Part shown: piece after piece, positions 18,792 through 27,986 of the stretch | Numbering within the stretch: the stretch's first letter is position 1 | Layout: each line of letters begins with the position of its first letter | Assembly (NCBI RefSeq): GCF_001400735.1 | Contig: NZ_LJPW01000068.1 | Span: 1-64,000, forward strand | Length of the DNA: 64,000 nucleotides | Direction: 5' to 3' | DNA from: Pseudomonas caricapapayae | GTDB lineage: Bacteria > Pseudomonadota > Gammaproteobacteria > Pseudomonadales > Pseudomonadaceae | Program-made: the position numbers and the translations under genes | The notes under the pieces: generated by a model | What the model was told of the DNA's origin: nothing | Databases searched by the model: none | The model's input: the letters and a program-made list of their open reading frames with translations, nothing else

Positions 18792-19355
18792 ACAATTTCC
18801 TTTTTTTGTATGGCGATAGGCTAACAAAGGCTTTTTTCTGAAAAGCCATAATTATGTATGGATGATGTGCCGACTTCCTGATTTATAGTGTTTAGTAAGT
18901 TCGCAAATTTACTGCCTGCACTAAAGTCACTGTGATTATTTGAAGATGCTGCCTTAGTGGTTTATATATTTTCGCGCTTACCTTCTAATAAAGAAGGCTA
19001 TGCGAGCAGTGTGAGGATTTCTTCTCGGTGCGTACAAAGCTTCAGTCACGGACAGCGTGAGCGCCGCGTACTTGTGGGAGTGAGCTTGCTCACGAAGAGG
19101 TCGGTGGCGCCGGTGAAGATCTCGCGGATATCTCCCGTTTCTCACGTGCCAGTAACAATGCCTTTTGTAAGGCTCCGCGTCGCAATTCGCACCATGACTC
19201 ACATTCAGGATTGGACGCGAAGTCTTCAGAAAAGCATGAGCGGGCATGGCAACGAAAATGCTTGTTGCCCTGTAAGTACGCTTTCTCGAGCAAGCGAAGC
19301 GTCGCCCGGCTCATCTCCCACATCTCAGGGAATCTCGCGTGCTTTTGCGTGAGCT
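18792..19355. other. Spacer upstream of the bacteriocin with degenerate repeats
   Basis: About 560 bp without a supportable gene. A small hairpin (GGCTTTT, AAAAGCC at 18829-18847) lies in the presumed bacteriocin 5' leader. From about 19070 to 19330 there are decayed REP-like pieces (TGGGAGTGAGCTTGCTCACG at 19075-19094; AGCAAGCGAAGCGTCGCCCG at 19291-19310) and a GACGC-type module resembling 27866-27945. Confidence 0.6.
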
Positions 19356-20339
19356 TCAGGTCTTGCCAACCAACACCACCACCTTCCCCACAGCCCTGCG
19401 TCCCCCCAACAAATCAATCGCCTCCCCAGCCCTTTCCAGCGGATAAACCGTCGACACCAGTGGCTTCAATTTCCCTTCTTCAAACCACGCAAACAGCTGC
19501 TTGAAGTTCGCCGCATTGTCCTGCGGTTGTCGCTGGGCAAACGAGCCCCAGAACACGCCGACCACCGAAGCGCCCTTGAGCAGGGTCAGATTGACGGGCA
19601 GTTCGGGGATGCGGCCGCTGGCGAAGCCGACGACCAGTAGGCGACCGTTCCAGGCGATGCTGCGGATGGCCAGGTCGAAGAGGTCGCCGCCGACCGGGTC
19701 GTAAATCACGTCGGCGCCGTTGCCGTTGGTGAGGCGTTTGACTTCGTCCTTGAGGCTGGTTTCGCTGTAGTTGATCAGCTCGTCTGCACCTGCGTTTCTG
19801 GCCACTTCGAGTTTTTCTGCGCTGCTGGCGGCGGCGATGACGCGGGCACCGAGGGCTTTGCCGATTTCCACGGCGGCCAGGCCGACGCCGCCGGATGCGC
19901 CCAGCACCAGCAGGGTTTCGCCGGGTTGCAGGTGGCCGCGTTGTTTAAGGGCGTGCATCGAGGTCCCGTAGGTCATGCTGAATGCGGCGGCAGTGGTGAA
20001 GTCCATGCCCTGCGGAATTGGAAGTACGTTGTAGTGGGGAACGGCGACCTGCTCGGCAAAACTGCCCCAGCCGGTGAGTGCCATGACACGGTCGCCGGCT
20101 TTCAGGTGGCTGACGTTTTCACCGACGGCCGCTATCACGCCTGCGGCCTCGCCACCCGGTGAGAACGGGAAGGGCGGCTTGAACTGGTACTTGCCCTCGA
20201 TGATCAACGTGTCGGGAAAGTTGACCCCGGCGGCGTGCACGTCGAGAAGGATTTCGTTCTTTTTGATCGCGGGGCCGGGGACGTCTTCGAGCGCCAGTGT
20301 GCTGGCAGGACCGAAGGCTTTGCATAACAGGGCTTTCAT
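19356..20339 (-). CDS. NADPH:quinone oxidoreductase, zinc-free MDR superfamily
   Basis: 327-residue QOR-like medium-chain reductase. GroES-like N-terminal half with DVHAAGVNFPDTLIIEGKYQ, NADPH-binding Rossmann motif VLGASGGVGLAAVEIGKALG near residue 150, and no structural-zinc cysteine cluster. The start MKALLCKAFGPA at 20339 is typical for the family; the longer frame adds 29 unrelated residues. Single gene, divergent from the FliL-like gene. Confidence 0.9.
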   Translation of the reverse strand: MKALLCKAFGPASTLALEDVPGPAIKKNEILLDVHAAGVNFPDTLIIEGKYQFKPPFPFSPGGEAAGVIAAVGENVSHLKAGDRVMALTGWGSFAEQVAVPHYNVLPIPQGMDFTTAAAFSMTYGTSMHALKQRGHLQPGETLLVLGASGGVGLAAVEIGKALGARVIAAASSAEKLEVARNAGADELINYSETSLKDEVKRLTNGNGADVIYDPVGGDLFDLAIRSIAWNGRLLVVGFASGRIPELPVNLTLLKGASVVGVFWGSFAQRQPQDNAANFKQLFAWFEEGKLKPLVSTVYPLERAGEAIDLLGGRRAVGKVVVLVGKT

Positions 20340-20469
20340 CGGGCTATTCCTTTTTCGGTAATGGCCGATAAAGTCAGTTAAGCGGGTTCCCGGGTCAACA
20401 AGCATGGCCCTGCCTGATAAGCACACATAAGCTGTAAGCTACGTGGCAAACCGGATTAAGGAGTGGACT

Positions 20470-20877
20470 GTGAAAGCGTGGATTCTGATGTTGCTGGCCT
20501 TGTCATTGCCCGTTATGGCACAGGAAGAAGCCAAGGAAGAAGGGGGAGCGCCCAAGGCGGCATATGTTTCGCTGACGCCTCCGTTCGTGGGTAATTACGC
20601 GCTGGATGGCGGCCCTAAGCTGCGCGTCTACAAGGCTGACATTGCCTTGCGTGTAACGGGTGCCGATGCCGAGGCTGCCGTGAAGCGTAATGACGCATTG
20701 ATCCGTAATCAACTGGTGTCGCTGTTCACTCAGCAGTCGGTGGATTCCATGAGCAGCGCCGAAGCCAAGGAAAACATTCGTCAGGAAGCACTCAAGCAGG
20801 TTCAGCGCGTGATGAACGATGAAGAAGGCAAGCCGATTGTCGAAGACTTGCTGTTCAATAACTTCATCGTTCAATAA
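20470..20877 (+). CDS. FliL-like exported protein
   Basis: A 135-residue protein with an N-terminal signal peptide (WILMLLALSLPVMA) in place of the usual FliL membrane anchor, then a FliL-type domain: YVSLTPPFVGNYALDG, LRVYKADIALRV, and a C-terminal VEDLLFNNFIVQ. GTG start at 20470 with AAGGAG upstream; an ATG nine codons earlier is less well placed. No flagellar gene is nearby, so involvement in motility is not supported by context. Confidence 0.75.
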   Translation: MKAWILMLLALSLPVMAQEEAKEEGGAPKAAYVSLTPPFVGNYALDGGPKLRVYKADIALRVTGADAEAAVKRNDALIRNQLVSLFTQQSVDSMSSAEAKENIRQEALKQVQRVMNDEEGKPIVEDLLFNNFIVQ

Positions 20878-20883
20878 CGCCCT

Positions 20884-21333
20884 TCAGCGCAGTGCCAGGA
20901 TCGCCGCCCATTGTTCGGCGGTGACCGGCATGACCGAGAGCCGGCTGCCTTTCTGTACCAAAGGCAGTTGCTCCAGCTGGCTTTGTTGCTTCAGATAACC
21001 CAGCCCTAGCACGTGTTTGAAGATATCCACATATTCGACGTCAATGGCACTCCACGGGTTTTTATCCGCAGTCGCCCTGGCGTCGTGATAGTGGCTCTCG
21101 GGGTCCAGCGCAGTAGGGTCTGGATAAGCGGCCTTGGCAATTTTGCCAATACCGGCGATTCCTGGCTCCGGACAACTGGAGTGGTAGAAAAAGAATTCGT
21201 CGCCCTCGGTCATGGACCTCAGAAAATTACGCGCCTGATAATTGCGGACCCCGTCCCAGCGAGCGTTGCCCAGTCGTTGCAGGTTGCTGATCGAGAATTC
21301 ATCAGGCTCGGACTTCATCAGCCAATAGGCCAT
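20884..21333 (-). CDS. EVE-domain protein
   Basis: 149-residue single-domain EVE (PUA-like) protein with MAYWLMKSEPDEFSI, the aromatic cage region RNYQARNFLRSM, FFYHSSCPEPGIAGIGKIAK and DPKSHYHD-like DPESHYHDARA. EVE domains are thought to bind modified nucleic-acid bases. Start at 21333 chosen over a codon three upstream from family fit. Convergent with the FliL-like gene. Confidence 0.9.
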   Translation of the reverse strand: MAYWLMKSEPDEFSISNLQRLGNARWDGVRNYQARNFLRSMTEGDEFFFYHSSCPEPGIAGIGKIAKAAYPDPTALDPESHYHDARATADKNPWSAIDVEYVDIFKHVLGLGYLKQQSQLEQLPLVQKGSRLSVMPVTAEQWAAILALR

Positions 21334-21527
21334 TGTTCTCACTCCAGAGACAAAAAGTTCACAGTATTACCGACAGTTTGATGACAAACCGACAATCGGC
21401 TTGCGCCACTATTTGCGTACCGGTTCACGTTACCGCAAAATGCCGCCCTTTAAAGCTCCACGCTGTTGCACGGCCTCTACAAGAACCGATGCTGACATCG
21501 TATTGATTTGCCTAAGGAGGGCAGTCA

Positions 21528-21680
21528 ATGAAACGCAAGCCTGATTTACTCTGGATTCTGGTTATTCTGTTTGGCTTGGGTGTCGTGACAACCGGTTATG
21601 CGCAGAGCCTGTGGACCAGCAAGGATGACGCTCCAGTCGAAATCACTCAACAACAGCAAAAAGTCCCCGGCAGGCATTAA
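21528..21680 (+). CDS. Small single-span membrane protein (50 aa)
   Basis: Short gene with a near-perfect ribosome-binding site (TAAGGAGG, 7 bases before the ATG). It encodes a basic N-terminus (MKRKPD), one hydrophobic segment (LLWILVILFGLGVVTTGYA) and a hydrophilic, Gln-rich tail (ITQQQQKVPGRH). It could be either an N-in anchor or a signal peptide cleaved after GYA. Function unknown; it stands alone between the EVE gene and fau. Confidence 0.75.
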   Translation: MKRKPDLLWILVILFGLGVVTTGYAQSLWTSKDDAPVEITQQQQKVPGRH

Positions 21681-21725
21681 GCCCTGTTCCTGCTCTGATC
21701 GTTGATTGCCCTGCCGGCTGAACGA

Positions 21726-22337
21726 TCAGAGCGTCTGTGTCATGTACCAGCCCTTGTTGGACACCGTGCCCTGTAGCGGAACATCCCAACTGGCCTGCGC
21801 CAGTCGATCCACTTTCTGACACTCGTGAGCCAGACCCAGCAATACCGGTTTGCGCCAGGTCTTTCTGCGCGCCAGATACGCCAGGCTGCGGTCGTAGAAA
21901 CCTCCGCCCATGCCCAGGCGACCGCCTTCGTCATCGAAACCTACCAAGGGCATCAGGATCAGGTCGAGTGCCCAGACAGGGCGTTGCTTTGCCCTGACGA
22001 TGCGCGGCTCGGGGATACGGAAACGGTTGGGGATGAATGTCTCGCCGGGGCGTACGCGCTGAAAAACCATGCGGGTGCGTGGCCAGGCATTGAGCACCGG
22101 CAGATAGGTGGCCTTGCCGCGCCGTTGTGCCTCATGCAGCAACAATCGTGGGTCGATCTCGCCATCCATCGGCAGGTACAACGAAACATGTCGGGCACGC
22201 CGAAAAAGAGGGTGCTGCGCCAGTTGCCGGTAAACGTCCCGTGCAGCTGCACGTTGCTGGCTGCGACTCAGCGCCCTGCGCGCGGAGCGTAGCTGGCGGC
22301 GCAGTTGCGGACGAGTGAGCGATTGGGCGCTGATCAT
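21726..22337 (-). CDS. fau: 5-formyltetrahydrofolate cyclo-ligase
   Basis: Converts 5-formyl-THF to methenyl-THF with ATP; 203 aa (also called ygfA). Motifs are RQLRSARRALS at the N-terminus, VSLYLPMDGEIDPRLLL, and the ATP/metal loop GFDDEGGRLGMGGGFYDRSLAYL. Located just downstream of the 6S RNA gene on the same strand, the usual ssrS-ygfA arrangement; co-transcription with 6S RNA is known in other proteobacteria. Confidence 0.95.
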   Translation of the reverse strand: MISAQSLTRPQLRRQLRSARRALSRSQQRAAARDVYRQLAQHPLFRRARHVSLYLPMDGEIDPRLLLHEAQRRGKATYLPVLNAWPRTRMVFQRVRPGETFIPNRFRIPEPRIVRAKQRPVWALDLILMPLVGFDDEGGRLGMGGGFYDRSLAYLARRKTWRKPVLLGLAHECQKVDRLAQASWDVPLQGTVSNKGWYMTQTL

Positions 22338-22429
22338 GAGCGGAAGGTCATGCAGGCTGATCCGGAAAGGAGGTTGAAGCCAGAGCAGGATCGTCGTTGC
22401 CAGACAGCTGGGCTGGCAACGAACTGAAT

Positions 22430-22612
22430 ATGGACTCCCCGACGAACCGCTGTCGGTTTAGCCCTTGAACCCGAAAGTTCAAGGTGGAGATTGCAGGAGG
22501 TTTTAAGGCTTTCCGTCGAGCGGACATGCACACCAACCCCAACGTGCAACCCCCGTGGTTGTGCGTATCGGCTCAGGGACATGACCGACTGGCAAGCACT
22601 CCAGGGAGCAGC
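22430..22612 (-). ncRNA. ssrS: 6S RNA
   Basis: On the minus strand, between zapA and fau, the sequence matches Pseudomonas 6S RNA from memory: GTCCCTGAGCCGATA near the 5' side, CATGTCCGCTCGACGGAAAG in the middle, CACCTTGAACTTTCGGGTTC hairpin, then GGGCTAAACCGACAGCGG. The closing stem pairs CTCCC near 22604-22608 with GGGAG near 22435-22439. Ends are approximate. 6S RNA binds sigma70 RNA polymerase holoenzyme in stationary phase. Confidence 0.92.
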
Positions 22613-22640
22613 GCGAGTATACAGAAATGCCCCGTAATAA

Positions 22641-22970
22641 TCAGCCCCGAGTTGAATCCGGTGTGCCGGGCGTGTCTGTGGCAAGCACCAGATCGACCTT
22701 GTCGAGCAGATCCCGGACCTGTTCGCGGGTCGAGCTGCTGGTCTGTACATCAGGCAGATGCTCTTTGTGCAGCAGATCGTGAGTAATGTTCAGGGCAGCC
22801 ATTACGGCAATGCGGTCTGCGCCGATGACTTTGCCGCTGCTACGGATTTCACGCATCTTGCCGTCCAGGTAACGGGCGGCACTGACCAGGTTGGTGCGCT
22901 CTTCCTGAGGGCAGATGATGGAGTATTCCTTGTCGAGGATCTGAACGGTAACGCTGTTGCCATTGCTCAT
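22641..22970 (-). CDS. zapA: Cell division protein ZapA
   Basis: 109-residue FtsZ-ring stabiliser. It has the family core VTVQILDKEYSIICPQEE, VSAARYLDGKMREIRS, and DRIAVMAALNITHDLL followed by a C-terminal coiled coil. The start overlaps the preceding gene by 4 bp (ATGA), and 6S RNA follows on the same strand. Confidence 0.95.
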   Translation of the reverse strand: MSNGNSVTVQILDKEYSIICPQEERTNLVSAARYLDGKMREIRSSGKVIGADRIAVMAALNITHDLLHKEHLPDVQTSSSTREQVRDLLDKVDLVLATDTPGTPDSTRG

Positions 22971-23176
22971 GAGTCTTGCTCCAGGGCTTTAAGGCGCGAA
23001 ATCATTGACTCGACCTTCTGCCGGGCGATTTCGTTTTTTTCAATGAGTTGAGCGCGTTCCTCGCGCCAGGTTTTTTCCTGAGCTAATAAGAGTGCGTTTT
23101 GGCCTTTAAGTTGCTCGGCATACTTCAGGAGCAGCTCCACACGTTTCATCAGCGCTTGCAGGTCGGTGTCTTCCAT
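22967..23176 (-). CDS. ZapB-like coiled-coil protein (TIGR02449 type)
   Basis: 69 aa, almost wholly a parallel coiled coil (LMKRVELLLKYAEQLKGQN, REERAQLIEKNEIARQKVES). It immediately precedes and overlaps zapA, a conserved Pseudomonas pairing, so a role with ZapA at the division site is likely but inferred. Confidence 0.85.
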   Translation of the reverse strand: MEDTDLQALMKRVELLLKYAEQLKGQNALLLAQEKTWREERAQLIEKNEIARQKVESMISRLKALEQDS

Positions 23177-23326
23177 TGTTTTCCACTGAATACTTTCTGA
23201 TGAATGGCAGGGGGAGCGATGCTTGTGCTCAAGCTCGAACCGCCGTCCGGGTGATCTTGTCGCGCGGATAGTCTAGGATACAAGGCCTTCATTCTAGACA
23301 TTGCGCCGTTTGGCGACTAGCTACCC

Positions 23327-23881
23327 ATGCCCATTCAGAATTCTCCGTACAAAGCGTTCGCCACTCTGCTCAACAGTGGCGGTCACCAGGTATCCCCCGC
23401 CGAGCTGCATGGCTTGCTGCTGGGGCGCAGTTGCGCAGGTGCCGGTTTCGATAACGAAGGCTGGTTCGCCGATGCTTCGGTGCTGCTGGAAACCGAGCCG
23501 CAGGACAATATCCGTGCGGCGCTTGTCGGCCTGCAAGAGATGGTCAAGGGCGAACTCACCGGTGACGACATGACTGTCGTGCTGTTGCTGCCGGGTGACG
23601 ACGAGCCGCTGACCGAGCGCGCTGGTGCGTTGGGCCAATGGTGCCAGGGATTTCTGGCGGGTTTTGGTCTGGCCATTGGCGACAAGGCGCTCGGCACCGA
23701 GGCCAAGGCTGTGCTTGAGGATCTGGCGGCAATTGCCCAGGTTCAGGACGCGCTGGAAGAATCCGAAGATGGCGAGACCGACTACATGGAAGTCATGGAG
23801 TACATGCGCGTAGCCCCATTGTTGCTGTTTACCGAATTCAACGAACCGTCTGCGCCGCAGCCCAAGCCTTCTCTGCACTGA
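23327..23881 (+). CDS. YgfB/UPF0149 family protein
   Basis: 184-residue helical protein of the UPF0149 family. Family blocks are [33 protein letters not shown] and [19 protein letters not shown]. Acidic throughout. It heads a co-directional run ygfB-pepP-ubiH-visC and lies divergent from zapB-like/zapA. In P. aeruginosa the family member is known to influence beta-lactamase expression; whether this holds here is unknown. Confidence 0.92.
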   Translation: MPIQNSPYKAFATLLNSGGHQVSPAELHGLLLGRSCAGAGFDNEGWFADASVLLETEPQDNIRAALVGLQEMVKGELTGDDMTVVLLLPGDDEPLTERAGALGQWCQGFLAGFGLAIGDKALGTEAKAVLEDLAAIAQVQDALEESEDGETDYMEVMEYMRVAPLLLFTEFNEPSAPQPKPSLH

Positions 23882-23956
23882 TTGCCCATCACTGCGACAC
23901 CGGTCCGTGCTGGCAACAGCACTGGCCGGTGGCCTCCATCAGGACGCCTGCTGCCC

Positions 23957-25291
23957 ATGATTCAGATCCCGAAGTCCGAGTACGCTCGCCGCCGCAAGGC
24001 CCTGATGGCTCAGATGGAGCCTGACAGCATCGCTATCCTGCCAGCCGCTGCGGTTGCCATTCGTAACCGCGATGTCGAGCACATCTACCGGCAGGACAGC
24101 GACTTTCAATACCTGAGCGGCTTTCCCGAACCGGAAGCCGTGGTGGTGCTGATCCCCGGGCGTGAATATGGCGAGTACGTATTGTTCTGTCGTGAGCGCA
24201 ATCCCGAACGCGAGTTGTGGGAAGGCCTGCGCGCCGGACAGGAAGGTGCGATCCGGGATTTTGGTGCAGACGATGCATTCCCGATCAACGACATCGATGA
24301 AATCCTGCCGGGCTTGATCGAAGGCCGTGACCGGGTCTATTCGGCGATGGGCAGCAATCCCGAGTTCGATCGGCACCTGATGGACTGGATCAACGTGATT
24401 CGCTCCAAGGCACACCTCGGTGCCCAGCCGCCCAAGGAGTTCGTCGCGCTGGACCATCTGTTGCACGATATGCGTCTCTACAAGTCGGCGGCAGAAATCA
24501 AAGTCATGCGCGGTGCGGCAGACATCTCTGCGCGTGCTCACGTACGAGCCATGCAGGCCTGCCGTGCGGGTCTGCATGAGTTCAGCCTGGAGGCCGAGCT
24601 TGATTATGAATTCCGCAAAGGCGGCTCGAAGATGCCGGCCTATGGTTCCATCGTGGCCTCGGGGCGCAACGGTTGCATCCTGCATTACCAGCAGAACGAT
24701 GCCGTGCTCAGGGACGGTGACCTGGTACTGATCGACGCAGGCTGCGAAATCGACTGTTATGCCAGCGACATCACCCGCACCTTTCCGGTGAACGGCAGGT
24801 TTTCACCCGAGCAAAAAGCCATCTATGAGCTGGTGCTCAAGGCACAGCATGCAGCCTTCGAGGCCATCGGTCCCGACAAGCACTGGAACCAGGCGCACGA
24901 GGCAACGGTCAAGGTGATTACCGCCGGGCTGGTTGAGCTGGGCCTGCTGCGAGGCGATGTCGATCAGTTGATCGAGAGCGAGGCCTACAAGATGTTTTAC
25001 ATGCACCGTGCCGGGCACTGGCTGGGCATGGATGTTCACGACGTCGGCGAATACAAGGTCGGTGGCGAGTGGCGCGTACTGGAGGTCGGCATGACGCTGA
25101 CTGTTGAACCCGGGATTTACATATCCCCCGACAATCTGGACGTCGCGAAGAAATGGCGAGGTATTGGTGTGCGCATCGAGGACGACGTGGTTGTAACCCG
25201 GCAGGGCTGTGAAATCCTCTCCGGCGGCGTGCCCAAGACCGTCGCCGAGATCGAGGCGCTGATGGCGGCTGCACAGGCACAGGTCGCATGA
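23957..25291 (+). CDS. pepP: Xaa-Pro aminopeptidase P
   Basis: 444-residue dinuclear-metal peptidase releasing N-terminal residues before proline. The metal ligands are visible: LIDAGCEIDCYASDITRTF (two Asp), HRAGHWLGMDVHDVG (His), TVEPGIYI (Glu) and GVRIEDDVVVT (Glu). Start MIQIPKSEYARRR at 23957; the frame is open 25 codons earlier from a TTG but lacks family similarity. Overlaps ubiH by 4 bp. Confidence 0.96.
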   Translation: MIQIPKSEYARRRKALMAQMEPDSIAILPAAAVAIRNRDVEHIYRQDSDFQYLSGFPEPEAVVVLIPGREYGEYVLFCRERNPERELWEGLRAGQEGAIRDFGADDAFPINDIDEILPGLIEGRDRVYSAMGSNPEFDRHLMDWINVIRSKAHLGAQPPKEFVALDHLLHDMRLYKSAAEIKVMRGAADISARAHVRAMQACRAGLHEFSLEAELDYEFRKGGSKMPAYGSIVASGRNGCILHYQQNDAVLRDGDLVLIDAGCEIDCYASDITRTFPVNGRFSPEQKAIYELVLKAQHAAFEAIGPDKHWNQAHEATVKVITAGLVELGLLRGDVDQLIESEAYKMFYMHRAGHWLGMDVHDVGEYKVGGEWRVLEVGMTLTVEPGIYISPDNLDVAKKWRGIGVRIEDDVVVTRQGCEILSGGVPKTVAEIEALMAAAQAQVA

Positions 25292-26475
25292 GCCGCTTCA
25301 ATATCGCTATCGTCGGTGGCGGACTGGTGGGTGCAAGCCTCGCACTTTCGCTGCAGGCCGGGGCCAAGGCACGCGGCTGGAAGATCGTGCTGATCGAGCC
25401 ATTCGCGCCGGGTGAAGCCTGGCAACCCAGCTACGACGCGCGCTCCTCTGCGCTGTCGTTCGGCACGCGGCGGATCTATGAGCGTCTTGGCCTCTGGCAG
25501 CAGATAACCCGACGCGCCGAGCCGATCCTGCAAATTCAGGTTTCGGACCGTGGCCGTTTTGGCGCTACCCGCCTGTCTGCAATCGAAGAGGGCGTTCCGG
25601 CGCTCGGTTATGTCGTCGAAAACGCATGGCTCGGTCAGGCTCTGTGGGCGGGGCTGGATCGTGATGTCGTCAGTTGGCGAGTGCCCGCCGAGGTCAGGCA
25701 CATGCAGCCGCTGGCCAATGGTTATCGCCTGAGCCTGAGTGATGAAACCGAACTGGACTGTGATCTGGCCGTGCTCGCCGACGGCGGTCGCTCCAGCCTG
25801 CGCGAGCAGCTGGGTATCGGCGTGCGCCAGCGGCCCTACGACCAGAGTGCGCTGATTGCCAACATCACACCGAGCGAAGCGCACTGCGGACAGGCGTTCG
25901 AACGTTTCACCGATGACGGGCCGATGGCGTTATTGCCATTGCCTGAAAACCGCTGTGCGCTGGTCTGGACGCGGCCCGGCAACGACACGCAGCGTCTTGC
26001 CGAGCTGGATGACCGCCGTTTTCTTGAAGAACTGCAGGGCGTGTTTGGCTATCGTCTGGGCACGCTGCGTCAGGTCGGTGCGCGACATGTCTACCCGTTG
26101 GCGCTGGTCGAGGCTGAGGAGCAGGTACGCTCTAATCTGGTGATTCTGGGTAACGCGGCGCACAGCCTGCATCCGATCGCCGGTCAGGGTTTCAATCTGT
26201 CGCTGCGCGACGCCGATGCACTGGCCGAGACGCTGCTCGACAGCGACGCCCCGCTCGGTGATCTGCCTACCCTGCAGCGCTACCGGGAGCGCCAGCGCCA
26301 GGATCAACAATTGACGGTGGGGTTCTCCGACAAGGTTACGCGCCTGTTCGGCAGCACTCAGTCGGCAGTTGCCACCGGACGTAATCTCGGCTTGCTGGGC
26401 CTGGACCTGTTGCCAGCCGCCAAACGCTGGTTTGCCCGTCAGGCCATGGGTCTGGGGACTCGATCCGATGTGTGA
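25288..26475 (+). CDS. ubiH: 2-octaprenyl-6-methoxyphenol hydroxylase
   Basis: 395-residue FAD monooxygenase of ubiquinone synthesis. FAD fingerprint IVGGGLVGASLALSL, the YDARSSALSFGTRRIYERLGLW substrate-side motif, and the second FAD motif GNAAHSLHPIAGQGFNLSLRD. Start overlaps pepP (ATGA). Confidence 0.95.
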   Translation: MSRFNIAIVGGGLVGASLALSLQAGAKARGWKIVLIEPFAPGEAWQPSYDARSSALSFGTRRIYERLGLWQQITRRAEPILQIQVSDRGRFGATRLSAIEEGVPALGYVVENAWLGQALWAGLDRDVVSWRVPAEVRHMQPLANGYRLSLSDETELDCDLAVLADGGRSSLREQLGIGVRQRPYDQSALIANITPSEAHCGQAFERFTDDGPMALLPLPENRCALVWTRPGNDTQRLAELDDRRFLEELQGVFGYRLGTLRQVGARHVYPLALVEAEEQVRSNLVILGNAAHSLHPIAGQGFNLSLRDADALAETLLDSDAPLGDLPTLQRYRERQRQDQQLTVGFSDKVTRLFGSTQSAVATGRNLGLLGLDLLPAAKRWFARQAMGLGTRSDV

Positions 26476-26526
26476 ATTACAGACTTTAAACACAGGGCTT
26501 CGGCCGCAAGCGAGAACGGTTTGACC

Positions 26527-27756
26527 ATGGAAACGCGCGCAGATGTGCTGATTGTCGGAGCTGGAATGGTCGGTAGCGCCCTGGCCCTGGCGTTGCAGGG
26601 CAGCGGTCTCGATGTGCTGGTGGTCGACGGTGGGCCGATGAGCGTCAAGCCCTTTGATCAACAGTCCACCTTCGAGCCGCGGGTCAGCGCCTTGTCGGCG
26701 GCCAGCCAGCGGATTCTTGATCGGCTGGGCGTATGGGACGGCATTGCGGCGCGACGCATCAGCCCGTATGCGCACATGCAGGTCTGGGATGGCAGCGGCA
26801 CCGGGCAGATTCACTTCTCGGCCTCCAGTGTGCACGCTGATGTGCTGGGTCATATCATCGAGAATCGTGTAGTGCAGGATGCGTTGCTCGACCGCCTGCA
26901 TGACAGCGACATCGGTTTACTGGCCAATGCGCGGCTTGAGCAGATGCGTCACTCCGGCGATGACTGGCTGCTGACCCTTGCGGATGGTCGCCAGTTGCGT
27001 GCGCCTCTGGTGGTCGCTGCCGATGGTGCCAATTCGGCGGTGCGCCGCCTGACCGAAACGCCGACGCGTGAATGGGATTACCTGCATCACGCCATCGTTA
27101 CCAGCGTGAAGACCGCCGACTCTCACAAGCAAACCGCCTGGCAGCGGTTTACCGATGACGGCCCGCTGGCTTTTCTGCCGCTGGAGAGGGAAGGCGAGCA
27201 CTGGTGCTCCATCGTCTGGTCGGTCACACCTGCCGAAGCCGAGCGCCTGATGGCGCTGGACGACGATCTGTTCTGCGGCGAGCTGGAGCAGGCATTCGAG
27301 GGGCGGTTGGGTCAGGTGCTGTCTGCCGATGCGCGCGTATGCGTGCCACTGCGTCAGCGTCACGCCAAGCGTTACGTTGCCAGGGGCCTGGCCCTGATTG
27401 GCGACGCGGCGCACACCATTCACCCGCTGGCCGGGCAAGGCGTGAACCTGGGCTTTCTCGACGCCGCCGTGCTGGCAGAAGTCCTGACCCATGCTGCCGT
27501 GCGCGGCGAACGCTGGTCTGACATGCGTGTGCTGGGTCGCTACGAGCGTCGTCGCATGCCGCACAACCTGGCGCTGATGGCTGCAATGGAAGGTTTCGAA
27601 CGGCTGTTCCAGGCTAACCCGCTGCCACTGCGCTGGTTGCGTAATACCGGCTTGAAAATGGTCAACCGAATGCCCGAAGCCAAGGCGCTCTTCGTGCGCG
27701 AGGCGTTGGGGCTGTCGGGGGATCTACCTGAACTGGCGCGGATCGAAGCACGCTAG
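26527..27756 (+). CDS. visC: UbiH/VisC-family FAD monooxygenase (UbiI-like)
   Basis: 409-residue paralogue of UbiH, expected to act in ubiquinone ring hydroxylation. VLIVGAGMVGSALALALQGSG, FEPRVSALSAASQRILDRLG, and GDAAHTIHPLAGQGVNLGFLDAA are the family motifs. The ATG at 26527 follows a TTG two codons upstream. Last gene of the ygfB-pepP-ubiH run; a repeat-filled spacer follows. Confidence 0.93.
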   Translation: METRADVLIVGAGMVGSALALALQGSGLDVLVVDGGPMSVKPFDQQSTFEPRVSALSAASQRILDRLGVWDGIAARRISPYAHMQVWDGSGTGQIHFSASSVHADVLGHIIENRVVQDALLDRLHDSDIGLLANARLEQMRHSGDDWLLTLADGRQLRAPLVVAADGANSAVRRLTETPTREWDYLHHAIVTSVKTADSHKQTAWQRFTDDGPLAFLPLEREGEHWCSIVWSVTPAEAERLMALDDDLFCGELEQAFEGRLGQVLSADARVCVPLRQRHAKRYVARGLALIGDAAHTIHPLAGQGVNLGFLDAAVLAEVLTHAAVRGERWSDMRVLGRYERRRMPHNLALMAAMEGFERLFQANPLPLRWLRNTGLKMVNRMPEAKALFVREALGLSGDLPELARIEAR

Positions 27757-27758
27757 GA

Positions 27759-27965
27759 TCGGACGCAGAGCGTCCAGAACTGCATACCCACGCGGAGCAT
27801 GGGTACGATGGTGTTCTTGAGCGCACTGACACGATGGTGTCCTTGTAAACACTGATCGTTCCTCACACTCCAGCGTGAGAATGCCTTTCGTGACGCTTCG
27901 CGTCACAATTCTGCCACGCCACACATTCGTGATCGGACGCAGGCCCGCGTGGAGCATGGGCATCA
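27759..27965. repeat. Composite GACGC-type extragenic repeats
   Basis: Spacer after visC filled with short palindromes: GGACGCAGAGCGTCC, a TACCCACGCGGAGCATGGGTA hairpin-like unit, CACTCCAGCGTGAG and GTGACGCTTCGCGTCAC. The same units recur at 33735-33862 and 44737-44962, and in decayed form at 19140-19215. Confidence 0.75.
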
Positions 27966-27986
27966 GGGTGCGCCCCCCCTCAGCGC

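Noticed and set aside
18792..18960. Search for a PrtN P-box or LexA box upstream of the bacteriocin
   Set aside because: No convincing repeated ATTG-spaced-GT pattern or CTGT-N8-ACAG palindrome was found, so none is reported; control may still be by SOS through another route.
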